DNA from: Solwaraspora sp. WMMD1047
GTDB lineage: Bacteria > Actinomycetota > Actinomycetes > Mycobacteriales > Micromonosporaceae
Length of the DNA stretch: 64,000 bases
Direction: 5' to 3'
Assembly: GCF_029626155.1 (NCBI RefSeq)
Contig: NZ_JARUBL010000001.1
Coordinates: 7,282,501 to 7,346,500, forward strand
A program made the position numbers and the translations under genes. How positions within the stretch are numbered: position 1 is the first letter of the stretch; each line of letters begins with the position of its first letter. Shown piece after piece: positions 9,006 to 17,245 of the stretch. The notes under the pieces were generated by a model, which made no database searches, was not told where the DNA came from, and saw only the letters and a list, made by a program, of their open reading frames with translations.

Positions 9006-9746
9006 ATGCCCAAGAAGACGGCCCCCGCGGCCACCACGACCACCCCGGCAGTCGTCATTCCGGAACCGGTCGTTCGCACCATGATCATCTGCGTCTCCGA
9101 CGAGCTGGCCCAGGTGCTCGACAGCACCCGCAACCTCGAACGCCACCTCGGCGTCACGGGCACCAGCTGCCCCCGGTACTGGGCCTCCCCGGCCATCTAC
9201 CCGTGGCAGCGCGGCCAGCTCATCGACCTGCGCAAGGCCAGGACCGGACCCCGGTACTGCGCCGGCGGACCCATCCGCCTGCTCGACCTGGCCGGCATGC
9301 GCCACGGAGCCTACGTCGGGGCCAGCGTGCGCCACGCGCACTGGACCCGCGTCGTCGCGGGCACGAAGACGGCCACACCATGGCCGACCTTCCTGCAACG
9401 GCACCTGTCCGACCCGTCGGGATACCCGATGGACACCGCGACCGCCGAGTTCAACCGGCAGCCGCGGGTGCAGGCCATGCGCATGTACAACGCCGCCATC
9501 TACGGCCCGGGCGCGCTCGAGGTCACCGAACTGGAGATGTTCCAGGCCGGCGGCAGCGCCTACGCCAACTACCACGCCCTCTGGGCACTGTGCACCGACG
9601 CCTTCCTCACCGAGGCCGGCGACCGGCTGCAACCGGCCAGCGCGTTCTTCGCCGACCGGATCACCTACCTGGAGCGGGCCGCCCGCTACCTGGACTCACT
9701 CGACGAGTCCCAGCGGCTGTTCGCCGTCACCCTGCACCACCCGTAA
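9006..9746 (+). CDS. Conserved-looking hypothetical protein (246 aa)
   Basis: The ATG is preceded by GAAGGAGAACCCCAC, a good SD with 7-nt spacing. The first 20 residues are a Thr/Pro/Ala-rich linker. The rest is a soluble globular protein with many Trp, Tyr and His residues (for example HAHWTRVVAGTKTATPWPTF at about 114-133) and Cys at 33, 58 and 82. No signal peptide or membrane helix is seen. No family is recognised. It heads a run of small plus-strand cargo genes, each with its own SD. Confidence 0.7.
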   Translation: MPKKTAPAATTTTPAVVIPEPVVRTMIICVSDELAQVLDSTRNLERHLGVTGTSCPRYWASPAIYPWQRGQLIDLRKARTGPRYCAGGPIRLLDLAGMRHGAYVGASVRHAHWTRVVAGTKTATPWPTFLQRHLSDPSGYPMDTATAEFNRQPRVQAMRMYNAAIYGPGALEVTELEMFQAGGSAYANYHALWALCTDAFLTEAGDRLQPASAFFADRITYLERAARYLDSLDESQRLFAVTLHHP

Positions 9747-9855
9747 CCGGAGACCGGTCGGGCCAGCCACACCTCCCTCGTACCCCAAGGGACCCGTGTT
9801 GCTGCCCGGCCGGCTCCACCCCCACCGCCCACACCACCTGAAGGGATTGATCCGC

Positions 9856-10395
9856 ATGCCTCTACGGCTCTGGTTCGACCTGGCGACCGTGCTGCGCCTG
9901 GCCGAGACCGCCATCAGCACACGGCACAGGGTCGACATCGACGGCGATGTCGGGGCCCACGTCCCGCCCGCGCTGCATCTGATGCGCGACTGCGGCGCAG
10001 ACCTCGACGACCGCCTCTACATCGACGGAAACGGTCAGCCGAGCCTGTCCGGGTACAACATCAACGCGGAACCGTTCCGCAGCACGTATCGCGGTCGCCG
10101 CTACGGCCACGGCATCACCTGGACCGAGTGGCTCGGCGGCCCACCACGTCACCGCAGTCCGATCCAGGCGCGCATTCCACTCGCCGATGACAACCGGCTG
10201 CTCGACCTGCTCCGCGCGGGCCACGCCGCCGGCTTCGACGTCTTCACCGTCGACATCGACTCCGGACTGCGGCCGGCCGTCGCCCGACGCCGCGCAAGGC
10301 GGTCCCGCCGGTCGCCCCAGGCCGGGGCATCTCGCCACGACCGGCCCGCGGAAGGGCCGCTCTATACCTCTTCCGAGGCAGTGGATCAGCGGTGA
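9856..10395 (+). CDS. Hypothetical protein, distant relative of the gene at 15652
   Basis: ATG 9856 is chosen over an upstream ATG because AAGGGA lies about 11 nt before it and the earlier residues look like non-coding sequence. The 179-residue product starts LRLWFDLATVLRLAETAI. It has a central block ending in LADDNRLLDLLRAGHAAGFDVFTVDID and then a basic tail. Both the first 20 residues and this last block resemble the DUF3085-like protein at 15652, so the two may be paralogues. The function is unknown. Its TGA overlaps a GTG (10392-10395) that may start the next, damaged, gene. Confidence 0.6.
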   Translation: MPLRLWFDLATVLRLAETAISTRHRVDIDGDVGAHVPPALHLMRDCGADLDDRLYIDGNGQPSLSGYNINAEPFRSTYRGRRYGHGITWTEWLGGPPRHRSPIQARIPLADDNRLLDLLRAGHAAGFDVFTVDIDSGLRPAVARRRARRSRRSPQAGASRHDRPAEGPLYTSSEAVDQR

Positions 10396-10699
10396 TCGTC
10401 GGCAACGGCGTCGAGGCGGACGAGTTGGATCGCTCGTCCTCACGCGCGTCCACCACGTCGGCGGCCATGTCCTACGGGTGCGGATCCGCCGCGACCGCGT
10501 TCTCTACCAGGGTGTCGCCGTCGTCGAGGTTCCGAACCCGAACCTGACGTGGACCACCCTGGCCTCCGAAGCCCGCGCCACCTGGTACCCGACCACACCG
10601 GCGTACGCCGACGAGGAGGGCCCCTCAACAGGCGTGGCCGACCGGCTCCTCGCCCGCGCCCGCACCATTCTCGCCGGGCTTCCCAGCCCCGGCTCCTGA
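10392..10699 (+). pseudogene. Small unknown gene, apparently frameshifted near its 5' end
   Basis: A GTG at 10392 overlaps the previous stop (GTGA) and begins a plausible N-terminus (VIVGNGVEADELDR). The frame then turns into poor sequence. A second frame is coherent from about 10430 to the TGA at 10699 (LVLTRVHHVGGHVLRVRIRR, then VAVVEVPNPNLTW) but has no canonical start before GTG 10478. One missing base between 10425 and 10445 would join them into an approximately 100-residue protein. Either the gene is broken, the assembly has an indel, or the true start is GTG 10478 (73 aa). No family is recognised. Confidence 0.45.
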
Positions 10700-10798
10700 C
10701 CCGCTGCGGCCGCCGGCCGAAGCCGGCCCGCCGGACACTCGCACCACCGCACGCACGACCTGGCCGTTGCCCGGCCGACCCCGCGCATACCGCGCATC

Positions 10799-10828
10799 CC
10801 CGGGCACGGCCGCAGGGCCGTGCCCGGG
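10799..10828 (+). terminator. Perfect 13-bp stem-loop, arms identical to the one at 33890
   Basis: The arm CCCGGGCACGGCC at 10799-10811 pairs with GGCCGTGCCCGGG at 10816-10828 around a GCAG loop. There is no T-run, as is usual for actinobacterial terminator hairpins. It sits between an unknown gene and the SD of the FAD monooxygenase. An element with the same arms and a different loop lies at 33890-33919. Confidence 0.6.
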
Positions 10829-10855
10829 TTCCCACCCCTTCAGAAGGGAACCCCC

Positions 10856-12022
10856 ATGAACCCCAACCCGAACCCGGCTCCGGCCGTCCGCGCCGCGGGT
10901 ACCGGACCGCGCCGGCTGACCGTGGCCGTGGTCGGTGGCAGCCTGACCGGCCCCGTCACCGCCCTGCTGTTGCTGCGGGCCGGCTTCGACGTCACCGTCT
11001 ACGAGGCCACGCCGCCCTCCGCCGCGCTGGGCGGCGGGCTCATTAGCCTGGAACACACCGCGCTCGACGTGCTCGACCGCCTCGACATCCCCCAGCGCGA
11101 GTTCGTCGCCTACGACTCCGAGACGATCCGGCAGGTCGCGGTCCGCGACCGCCAGCCCGAACAGACCGTGCTGCGCACCTACCCCGGCCGCCTCACCACC
11201 TGGACCCTGCTGCACCGCGCGTTGGCCGCCCGGATCCCGGCGGGCGTGCTGCGCACGGGCATGCGGGTCACCGGCCTGAGCACCCACGCCGGCCGGCCCG
11301 TCCTACGGTTCGCCGGCGGGCACGCTGCCGAACCGGTCGACCTGGTCGTGTTCGCCGACGGCCGGTCCTCGACCGGCCGCCGGCTGCTTGACCCGGACCG
11401 CACGCTGACCTACGCCGGTTACGTCGCCCACCGTGGCATCGCCACCTGCACCCCGCGGGCCGGCCTGCGGGACTTCGTCCGGCTGGAGCCCTGCCCCGGC
11501 GCGCAGTTCAACATCGCCCCGGTGCCCGACGGCTGCGACTGGACGTTCTACCTCGGCTGCAGCGCCGCCGACTACGAGCAGCGTTTCGGCGGGACACCCC
11601 TCCGCCGGGTCCTCGCCCTGCCGCGGCACGTCACCCCGGCCGCCCGTACCCACGTCGACGAGCACGCCGACCACCTACTTCCGCCCGACCACGCGGCCGT
11701 CGTGCGGGCCACCACCGTTCGCGTGGCCGCGCCGATGCTGGACATCGACCCGCCCACCCGCATGGTGTGGCCGGTCGGCGACGGGCACGCCGTCCTGCTC
11801 GGCGACGCCCTCGCCCCGGTCCGCCCCCACACCGCCCGGGGCGCCAACAACGGCATCGAACAGGCCGCCGGCCTGACCGTCGCGCTCACCCAGCACCACC
11901 GATACGGCGCCGACCTGCCCGCCGCCCTGCACGGGTGGCAACGCCGGCACCTGCCCACCGCGGTCGCCGCCGTCCGCCAGGGCCCCGTCATCGGCGACAA
12001 GCTCGGCCTCGGCACCCGATAG
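10856..12022 (+). CDS. FAD-dependent monooxygenase (aromatic hydroxylase type)
   Basis: The product is 388 residues from ATG 10856, set by AGAAGGGAA 8 nt upstream. The N-terminal Rossmann motif LTVAVVGGSLTGPVTALLLL (near 21-40, with GGSLTG at 27-32) is followed by an acidic residue at the end of the second strand (TVYE). A second FAD motif, LLGDALAPVRPHTARGANNG, lies at about 314-333. This is the para-hydroxybenzoate hydroxylase-like class A flavin monooxygenase fold, which uses NAD(P)H and O2. The substrate cannot be told. No biosynthetic partners are nearby, so it is an isolated metabolic gene among plasmid-type genes. Confidence 0.82.
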   Translation: MNPNPNPAPAVRAAGTGPRRLTVAVVGGSLTGPVTALLLLRAGFDVTVYEATPPSAALGGGLISLEHTALDVLDRLDIPQREFVAYDSETIRQVAVRDRQPEQTVLRTYPGRLTTWTLLHRALAARIPAGVLRTGMRVTGLSTHAGRPVLRFAGGHAAEPVDLVVFADGRSSTGRRLLDPDRTLTYAGYVAHRGIATCTPRAGLRDFVRLEPCPGAQFNIAPVPDGCDWTFYLGCSAADYEQRFGGTPLRRVLALPRHVTPAARTHVDEHADHLLPPDHAAVVRATTVRVAAPMLDIDPPTRMVWPVGDGHAVLLGDALAPVRPHTARGANNGIEQAAGLTVALTQHHRYGADLPAALHGWQRRHLPTAVAAVRQGPVIGDKLGLGTR

Positions 12023-12157
12023 CCCGCCGTCTCCTGTGGCCAGAGCCCCACCGACCCCCGCCCGCCGCCCTGGGCGCAAAACCCCAGCTCGCACCGCCCC
12101 CGACGCCGGACCGGCCGGGGGCACTTTCTGTATCCCGGATCGAAAGGACACGGCCTG

Positions 12158-12508
12158 ATGGCCACCAAAATGACCGCCGTCGTCTCCGACGACATCGACG
12201 GGTCCACCGACGACGTCGGGACCTACCGGTTCGCCTTCAACGGCGTGCGGTACGAGATCGACCTGTCACGCCCCAACTTCGACCGGATGGCCGCCGCCTT
12301 CCAGCCCTTCATCGCCGCCGCCCGCCGCCTGCCGAATTCGACGGCGAGGAAACAGACCGGGCACGACACCAACGCGGGTCGCCGCGCCGCCAACGCCCGC
12401 ATCCGCACGTGGTGGGCCAGCCACTGGCAGGAACACCAGCTGCCCGAGCCCAAAACCCGAGGGTCGATCCCCGCGGGAGTCCGCGACGCCTACCAGCGCG
12501 CCCACTAG
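12158..12508 (+). CDS. lsr2: Lsr2-family nucleoid-associated protein
   Basis: This 116-residue protein matches Lsr2 along its length. The N-terminal dimerisation part (DDIDGSTDDVGTYRFAFNGV, then YEIDLS) is followed by a linker. The C-terminal DNA-binding part has ARIRTWWASHW and ends RGSIPAGVRDAYQRAH. Lsr2 binds AT-rich DNA and silences foreign genes in actinomycetes, and mobile elements often carry their own copy. The AT-hook-like RGR expected at 101-103 reads RGS here. The start is supported by GAAAGGA upstream. It stands alone between the monooxygenase and a wHTH gene. Confidence 0.88.
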   Translation: MATKMTAVVSDDIDGSTDDVGTYRFAFNGVRYEIDLSRPNFDRMAAAFQPFIAAARRLPNSTARKQTGHDTNAGRRAANARIRTWWASHWQEHQLPEPKTRGSIPAGVRDAYQRAH

Positions 12509-12520
12509 ACCGCAGCTCGG

Positions 12521-12575
12521 CGGGCCGCGACACCAGGCCGGTTCGCGTGGCGACCGCACTGGCTGTCGCGGCCCG
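12521..12575 (+). repeat. 12-bp inverted repeat downstream of the Lsr2 gene
   Basis: CGGGCCGCGACA at 12521-12532 is the reverse complement of TGTCGCGGCCCG at 12564-12575, with a 31-bp loop. It lies just after the Lsr2 stop and may act as a terminator or mRNA-stabilising hairpin. Confidence 0.45.
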
Positions 12576-12692
12576 TCCGCGGGAGTCCACCCCGACGACT
12601 TGATCACGCGCCGCTGCGAAGCGTTCATCAGTGCACACCTCCTCCTCACCGATCCGCCCATTGGCAGCAGATAGAGAAAGGGACCCCGACGC

Positions 12693-13646
12693 ATGACCGA
12701 CAGCACCAGTAACCCATCCACCCTGGAGCGGGTGCTGACCGCGCTCGCCGAGCACGGTCCGGCCACCGCCGCGAGCATCGGCGAGTCCATCGGCGTCGCC
12801 TACTCCACGACCACCCCCAAACTGCGGGAGCTGGAGAACGCGGGCCACGCCGAACGGATCCGCACCGCCCAGCGCACCACGCTGTGGCAGCTGACCCCCG
12901 CCGGCGCGGCGGCAGCCGCGTCGATCACCGCCGGCAGCACCAGCACACAGACGCCGCCCCCGACCTCAGCCAGCGACGACGACCAGGCTGGCGGCGAATC
13001 TCAGCAGCAGCAGCAAGCAACCGTCGGCCCGCGGACGGCACCGCAGCCCGACACCGCAGCACCCGGCGAGGACCAGGCAACGGGCAACCAGCCAGCCGAC
13101 CAGCAGGCCCCCGACCCGGCGGCGGAAACCAGCCAGGCCAGCCCACCGCCAGGACAAGCGTCAGATCCCCTCGGGACGGCCGCGCAGGTCGCCGCGCCAC
13201 AGACCGAGCCCGACCCGCAACCGGTGCCCGAAACGGACACCGACCTGGCGGTGCCAGGCAGCGGGGCCACCCAGGACCAGCCGAAGGGTGAACCCCGCGC
13301 CGACGGCCGTAGCGGCGAGGTGGCGACCGACCCCACCGGCGACGACGCGGACCGCGCACCGGCGCCGGCCGAGGACGGTGACGCCGCGCAGGAGCGCGGC
13401 AGCCGGCCGAAACCGGCCCGACGCCGCAAGGGGCAACTACGTGACGAGGTGCTGGCACTGCTGCAACGCAACCCCGACACCGCCTACAAGATCGGGGAGA
13501 TCTGCAAGCTGATCAACCAGGCCAACGGCGGCGCCCCGGTCAACAAGGCCAGCGCGGGGGCAGTGGCCAACGCCCTGGACAAGCTCGTCGCCGACGACGC
13601 CGTCACGCAACTCGACGCCACGGTCGCGACCTACCAGGCCCGCTAG
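12693..13646 (+). CDS. DNA-binding protein with two winged-helix-like ends
   Basis: The product is 317 residues. Residues 8-70 form a MarR/ArsR-like winged helix (LERVLTALAEHGPATAASIG, YSTTTPKLRELENAGHAERI, WQLTPAGAAAAA). Residues 80-240 are a Gln/Pro/Ala/Asp-rich disordered linker. Residues 243-317 look like a second helix-turn-helix module (LRDEVLALLQRNPDTAYKIG, ANALDKLVADDAV). The first wHTH is similar in layout to the N-terminus of the AAA protein at 35837. It is probably a nucleoid-bridging or regulatory protein of the element. The start follows GAAAGGGACC. Confidence 0.72.
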   Translation: MTDSTSNPSTLERVLTALAEHGPATAASIGESIGVAYSTTTPKLRELENAGHAERIRTAQRTTLWQLTPAGAAAAASITAGSTSTQTPPPTSASDDDQAGGESQQQQQATVGPRTAPQPDTAAPGEDQATGNQPADQQAPDPAAETSQASPPPGQASDPLGTAAQVAAPQTEPDPQPVPETDTDLAVPGSGATQDQPKGEPRADGRSGEVATDPTGDDADRAPAPAEDGDAAQERGSRPKPARRRKGQLRDEVLALLQRNPDTAYKIGEICKLINQANGGAPVNKASAGAVANALDKLVADDAVTQLDATVATYQAR

Positions 13647-13716
13647 CGGCGCCCTCACCCCTTCGGCAGCCCGGGAGCGGGCGTGTGACGTTGGCGCGCT
13701 CACGCCCACCCCCGGT

Positions 13717-13737
13717 GCTCCTTCCTAGACAAGGAGC
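13717..13737 (+). promoter_or_regulatory. Hairpin that sequesters the SD of the diguanylate cyclase gene
   Basis: GCTCCTT at 13717-13723 pairs perfectly with AAGGAGC at 13731-13737 across a 7-nt loop. AAGGAG is the SD of the GTG-started gene at 13746. In the folded mRNA the ribosome site would be closed, which suggests translational control by temperature, a ligand, a protein or coupling. The pairing is seen directly; regulation is inferred. Confidence 0.55.
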
Positions 13738-13745
13738 GACAACCA

Positions 13746-14483
13746 GTGTCTCAGACAGCGAACTCCCTTATCACCGCCGCTGGCGGGCTCCTCGCCGGGC
13801 TGACCGTAGCCGGCCTGTGGGCACTGCGCCTGTGGACCCTGCTGACCCGCGCCCGGACCCGGCAGCGCACGCGCGACGACGCCGTGTTCCACGCGTACAG
13901 GCTGGTGGAGACCCTGCGCGTCGAGCGCGACAGATACCACCGGCAGGCCACCCACGACGACACCACCGGCCTGCCCAACCGCCGCGCCGCCATCGAACGG
14001 CTCACCCAGGCGGTGAAAACCCACGACGAGGTCGGCGTCATCGTCCTCGACCTCGTCCACTTCAAGCTGATCAACGACCGGCTCGGGCACCGGGCCGGCA
14101 ACACCCTGCTGTCCCAGGTCGCCGAACGCCTCCACCGCCTCACCCGGTCCGACGTCTTCGCGGCCCGGCTCTCCGGCGACGAGTTCACCCTCATCATCCA
14201 CGGCGGTGCCGACACCACGGCCGCGGTGGCCGAGCGGACGTGGCGGCACATCAGCCAGGTGCCGTTCCTGCTCGCCGGCCGGCAGATCGACATCGTCGCC
14301 AGCGTCGGCCACACCACCACCGAGCAGGCCGGCCGCGATCCCGAATCCCTGCTGCACCTGGCCGACATCGCCATGTACCAGGCAAAAGCCAACGGCGGCG
14401 TGCACCGCTACGAAGCACACATGGGCGACACCCCCAGCCACGGCCGCCCCCGCGACTGGCCACCACCGCCCCACGAGGGCTGA
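13746..14483 (+). CDS. Membrane-anchored diguanylate cyclase (GGDEF domain)
   Basis: The 245-residue protein has one N-terminal membrane helix (about 8-32, ITAAGGLLAGLTVAGLWALR), a short coiled linker and a complete GGDEF domain. That domain shows DDTTGLPNRRA, the metal-binding strand VIVLDLVHFKLINDRLGHRAG, the signature at 143-147, and DIAMYQAKANGG at the end. The signature reads SGDEF, a variant in which the GDEF catalytic residues are kept. An inhibitory RxxD site is not evident. It should make cyclic di-GMP from two GTP. No EAL domain or c-di-GMP receptor was recognised nearby. The GTG start is fixed by AAGGAG nine nt upstream. Confidence 0.85.
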   Translation: MSQTANSLITAAGGLLAGLTVAGLWALRLWTLLTRARTRQRTRDDAVFHAYRLVETLRVERDRYHRQATHDDTTGLPNRRAAIERLTQAVKTHDEVGVIVLDLVHFKLINDRLGHRAGNTLLSQVAERLHRLTRSDVFAARLSGDEFTLIIHGGADTTAAVAERTWRHISQVPFLLAGRQIDIVASVGHTTTEQAGRDPESLLHLADIAMYQAKANGGVHRYEAHMGDTPSHGRPRDWPPPPHEG

Positions 14484-14636
14484 CACCACCACGGCCGGTC
14501 CCGGCCCGCACGCGACAGCCACCTGAACCAGACCCGGCACTGACCACGCGCCCGCCGCCCGCTCGGCGGCGCCGTCACCTCCGCCGCGCCCCCGCGTAGG
14601 CGGATCCCACCCCTACACCCCCCTTTGGAGTGACCC

Positions 14637-15026
14637 GTGACAGACGTCAACGTCGTCCTGCGGCATCTCGCCCGTCTCGACGGCGCCGCACCCGACATGG
14701 AACACATCGGCGTCACCACCGCACAGCACCCGACCGAGGTCTGCGACTTCATCACCGCGGGTTGCGCTCTCGTCGCCGCCAACGTTCAGCAGGAACTGCT
14801 CGGCGAGGCCGCGCAGGTGCTCTGGAACGTCTACGACCAGGCCGGCGGCCCCGAACTCGTCACCGCCGGGGAGCGTGTGCGGGCTGTCGGGCTCGCGCTC
14901 ACCCGGGCAACCCAGGAACGAGAGAAGGCGCTCCTGCGGTTCCACGAGGCGTGCGCCGTCCTGCGGCACGACGGCGCGCTCTTCGACGCGGTCCCGACGC
15001 CGGCGAACCCAGGCGGTGTCCGCTGA
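14637..15026 (+). CDS. Small helical hypothetical protein
   Basis: The GTG-started product has 129 residues, is soluble and is rich in helix-forming Ala, Leu and Glu (for example EREKALLRFHEACAVL). A weak SD (TTGGAGTG) precedes it. Its stop overlaps the next ATG (TGATG at 15024-15028), so it is co-translated with the following gene. No family is recognised. Confidence 0.6.
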   Translation: MTDVNVVLRHLARLDGAAPDMEHIGVTTAQHPTEVCDFITAGCALVAANVQQELLGEAAQVLWNVYDQAGGPELVTAGERVRAVGLALTRATQEREKALLRFHEACAVLRHDGALFDAVPTPANPGGVR

Positions 15027-15620
15027 TGGGACACCTGCTGCTCGCCGTCCTCGTGCCGGCAACCGCGACCGTCGACACCGTCGACACCGAGCTGGACCGG
15101 ATCATCGAGCCCCAGCTGGGCACGCTCGGCATCGATGACTACCGCCTCGGTGGCGGCTTCACCGGTGCCTGGGACCCGGGCTACGACCCGACCCGCGATC
15201 CGGCCAACCATGAACCCTGCCCCGCCTGTGACGGCACGGCGTACGGCCCGGACGGCGGCACCTGCCACGGCTGCGCCGACGCGGTCAGCCAGGGCCGCAG
15301 CGCCGCGACGGCCCTCAAGTTGACCTACGTCTGGGCCCCGCACCCCGGCGACTTTGGTCCCGCTGGCCCGGCTTCTGGATCCCGGCTGGCGGTTCCCGCC
15401 GCACCGCACCCCCCAGGCGTGGGTGGACCCGGCCGGCGTGCGCTGGCTCGGCACCGAACTGCGGCTCTACCCGTTCAACACCGACACCGACATCCCGCCC
15501 CGGCTCCGCCGGGTCTTCGCCGACCTGCACACCGGACGCCGCGACCTTCACGGATCGGGCCGGCGCATCCCCGTCGACCCGGCCGACTGGCTCGTCGCCG
15601 TCGTAGACGCCCACCACTGA
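15026..15620 (+). pseudogene. Zinc-ribbon-like hypothetical protein with a frameshift
   Basis: ATG 15026 begins a frame (GHLLLAVLVPATATVDTVDT) carrying two CxxC knuckles (CPACDG and CHGCAD, about residues 65-85), a likely zinc ribbon. The frame becomes non-coding after HPGDF near 15350. A second frame continues the protein naturally (LVPLARLLDPGWRFPPHRTP through IPVDPADWLVAVVDAHH) to the TGA at 15620. Removing one T from the TTTGG at 15350-15354 restores a protein of about 197 residues. This is either a real frameshift or a sequencing indel. The function is unknown. Confidence 0.55.
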
Positions 15621-15651
15621 TCCCGAACACAACCCGGAAAGGCACGCCCAC

Positions 15652-16086
15652 ATGGCCCTGCACCTGTACTTCCCGCTGCCCGAAACCCTCCGACTCGCCG
15701 CGCACGCGACCACCGCCGCCGACCAGGAACCCTCATACACCGAGCACACCGACGGCATCGCCTGTCCCGGCGCGCTCGTCTGGGTGCACGACCACGGCGT
15801 GTACCTCATGTCCAGCGGTCTCCCACAGCTGCGCGATCCCGACGACCCGAACCGCAACCTCATCGTCTACGCCGACGGCTGGAACCCGGACCTCGACGGC
15901 GACCACCGCGACCACACCCACCTCGGCGACGACTTCGCCGAGCACATCCACCTCACCGACGGCGACCCGGCCCTGATCGACACCCTGCGCCAAGCCCACA
16001 CCCAGGGCTACCGCTGGCTCCGCCTAGCGGTGACCGAGCAGCACTACGACCTCAGCGTCGCCAGGAAGCGGCCTGGCCAGCCCTGA
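15652..16086 (+). CDS. DUF3085-like hypothetical protein
   Basis: The 144-residue product starts MALHLYFPLPETLRLAAHAT and has the central block LVWVHDHGVYLMSSGLPQLR, then YADGWNPDLDG and LGDDFAEHIHL. This arrangement recalls DUF3085, a family of small plasmid and phage proteins of unknown role; that is from memory of the family and not checked. The SD GGAAAGG lies 11 nt before the ATG. The protein at 9856 shares its N-terminal pattern and its (L)DTLRQAHTQGYRWL-like block. Confidence 0.6.
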   Translation: MALHLYFPLPETLRLAAHATTAADQEPSYTEHTDGIACPGALVWVHDHGVYLMSSGLPQLRDPDDPNRNLIVYADGWNPDLDGDHRDHTHLGDDFAEHIHLTDGDPALIDTLRQAHTQGYRWLRLAVTEQHYDLSVARKRPGQP

Positions 16087-16163
16087 CCGCAGCATGAACG
16101 CGGCCCTAACGGCGATGACGAGCGACACCAGGAAGCGGATCTTCATGGATGCCTCCAGCGCCC

Positions 16164-16191
16164 TCGTCGGCGCGGCGGTGCCCCGACGAGT
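16164..16191. repeat. 8-bp inverted repeat between convergent genes
   Basis: CTCGTCGG at 16164-16171 pairs with CCGACGAG at 16184-16191. It lies between the plus-strand gene ending at 16086 and the minus-strand gene ending at 16334. It could act as a bidirectional terminator for the convergent pair. Confidence 0.35.
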
Positions 16192-16333
16192 GGGCACGGG
16201 TAGGTGTGGGTGGTACCAGTCCGCCGCACGGGGACGCTGCCGGATGGGCAGGGCGGACCCTGTCTTATGAGAGCCCTGTAATAGGTTCTCGTCCTGTCCT
16301 ACTTGCACGAGAGATCTTGCACGAGCATCGAGG

Positions 16334-17245
16334 CTAGCTGGGGCAAACGGTGTCCTGTGAGAGCATCTTGGTGTAGATTGCGCCGCGAACCAACAGCGGT
16401 TTTGGTGCACCCGCGCAGCCGCGCAAGGGACTTAGGTATACCCACTCGTATTCGACGGCTTTTCCGGTAACCTCGAACGGGTTTCCGTCAGGATCACTAA
16501 TCGTCATTTGTTGCCGCGCGCCATCTGATATATAGTCGACCGCAATGCGCCATCGGCAATGCAGTTTATGAGCCTCGGCGACCACCCGGAGTACGGCCGT
16601 CTCGTCGCGCGCCAGGGAGATCTTCTTCTCGGCAAAGAACGGCCCGCCGACGCCATCCTGCCAAGTGTAGGAGTGAAATATCGGGTTCGCATCTTCAAGA
16701 TTGGCGACCAGAACAATCTTGTCGTCTGATCCAGCTTGGATAATTTCCTCGAACACTCCGCTCACGGGGGGTTTGCATTCCTCATCGAGAACTGGTCGCA
16801 TGTCCACGATCTCGACACCCGCCGTACGGGCGCCTTTGAGGGTGACTTCCCACGTGCTCGACTGGACATCGACCGCACCAGCGGCAGTTAACTGCGCTCC
16901 GCGATCAGGATCGTAGGAGGCGATTGATTCCGCCGCACGCGGATCGGAACTTGAGAACGCGAAACCGCTCGGCGCGAATACTCCATCAGGCGTAATCCGA
17001 CGTACGTCCACGACCGCAATGGGATCATTTCCGATGATCCGCTCACTAAGTTCTCCGGGTGATCCAGCGCCGCTCTCTAGCAAACCCTTCGCGATATCTG
17101 TCAAGTAGACCCCGATGACGCCTACTGCCAGCACGATGACCCACGTCACAGATCGCTTCCACCAGGGTGCGGATTCTTGACTGCCTGCCTGGTGTGTACT
17201 GCGTGATCCGTGACGCAGTCCTTCCCGGCTTCGACGCTGCGCCAT
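16334..17245 (-). CDS. Single-pass membrane protein of unknown function
   Basis: The 303-residue protein has a polar, Arg/Ser-rich N-terminus, one membrane helix at about 32-52 (SVTWVIVLAVGVIGVYLTDI) and a large C-terminal part that should lie outside the cell. That part contains aromatic, beta-rich sequence with Cys at about 154, 230, 277 and 301, possibly forming disulphides. It is the only minus-strand gene between 0 and 24 kb. Its base composition is clearly less GC-rich than its neighbours, suggesting separate acquisition. No family is recognised; it might be a sensor or immunity-type surface protein. Confidence 0.7.
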   Translation of the reverse strand: MAQRRSREGLRHGSRSTHQAGSQESAPWWKRSVTWVIVLAVGVIGVYLTDIAKGLLESGAGSPGELSERIIGNDPIAVVDVRRITPDGVFAPSGFAFSSSDPRAAESIASYDPDRGAQLTAAGAVDVQSSTWEVTLKGARTAGVEIVDMRPVLDEECKPPVSGVFEEIIQAGSDDKIVLVANLEDANPIFHSYTWQDGVGGPFFAEKKISLARDETAVLRVVAEAHKLHCRWRIAVDYISDGARQQMTISDPDGNPFEVTGKAVEYEWVYLSPLRGCAGAPKPLLVRGAIYTKMLSQDTVCPS

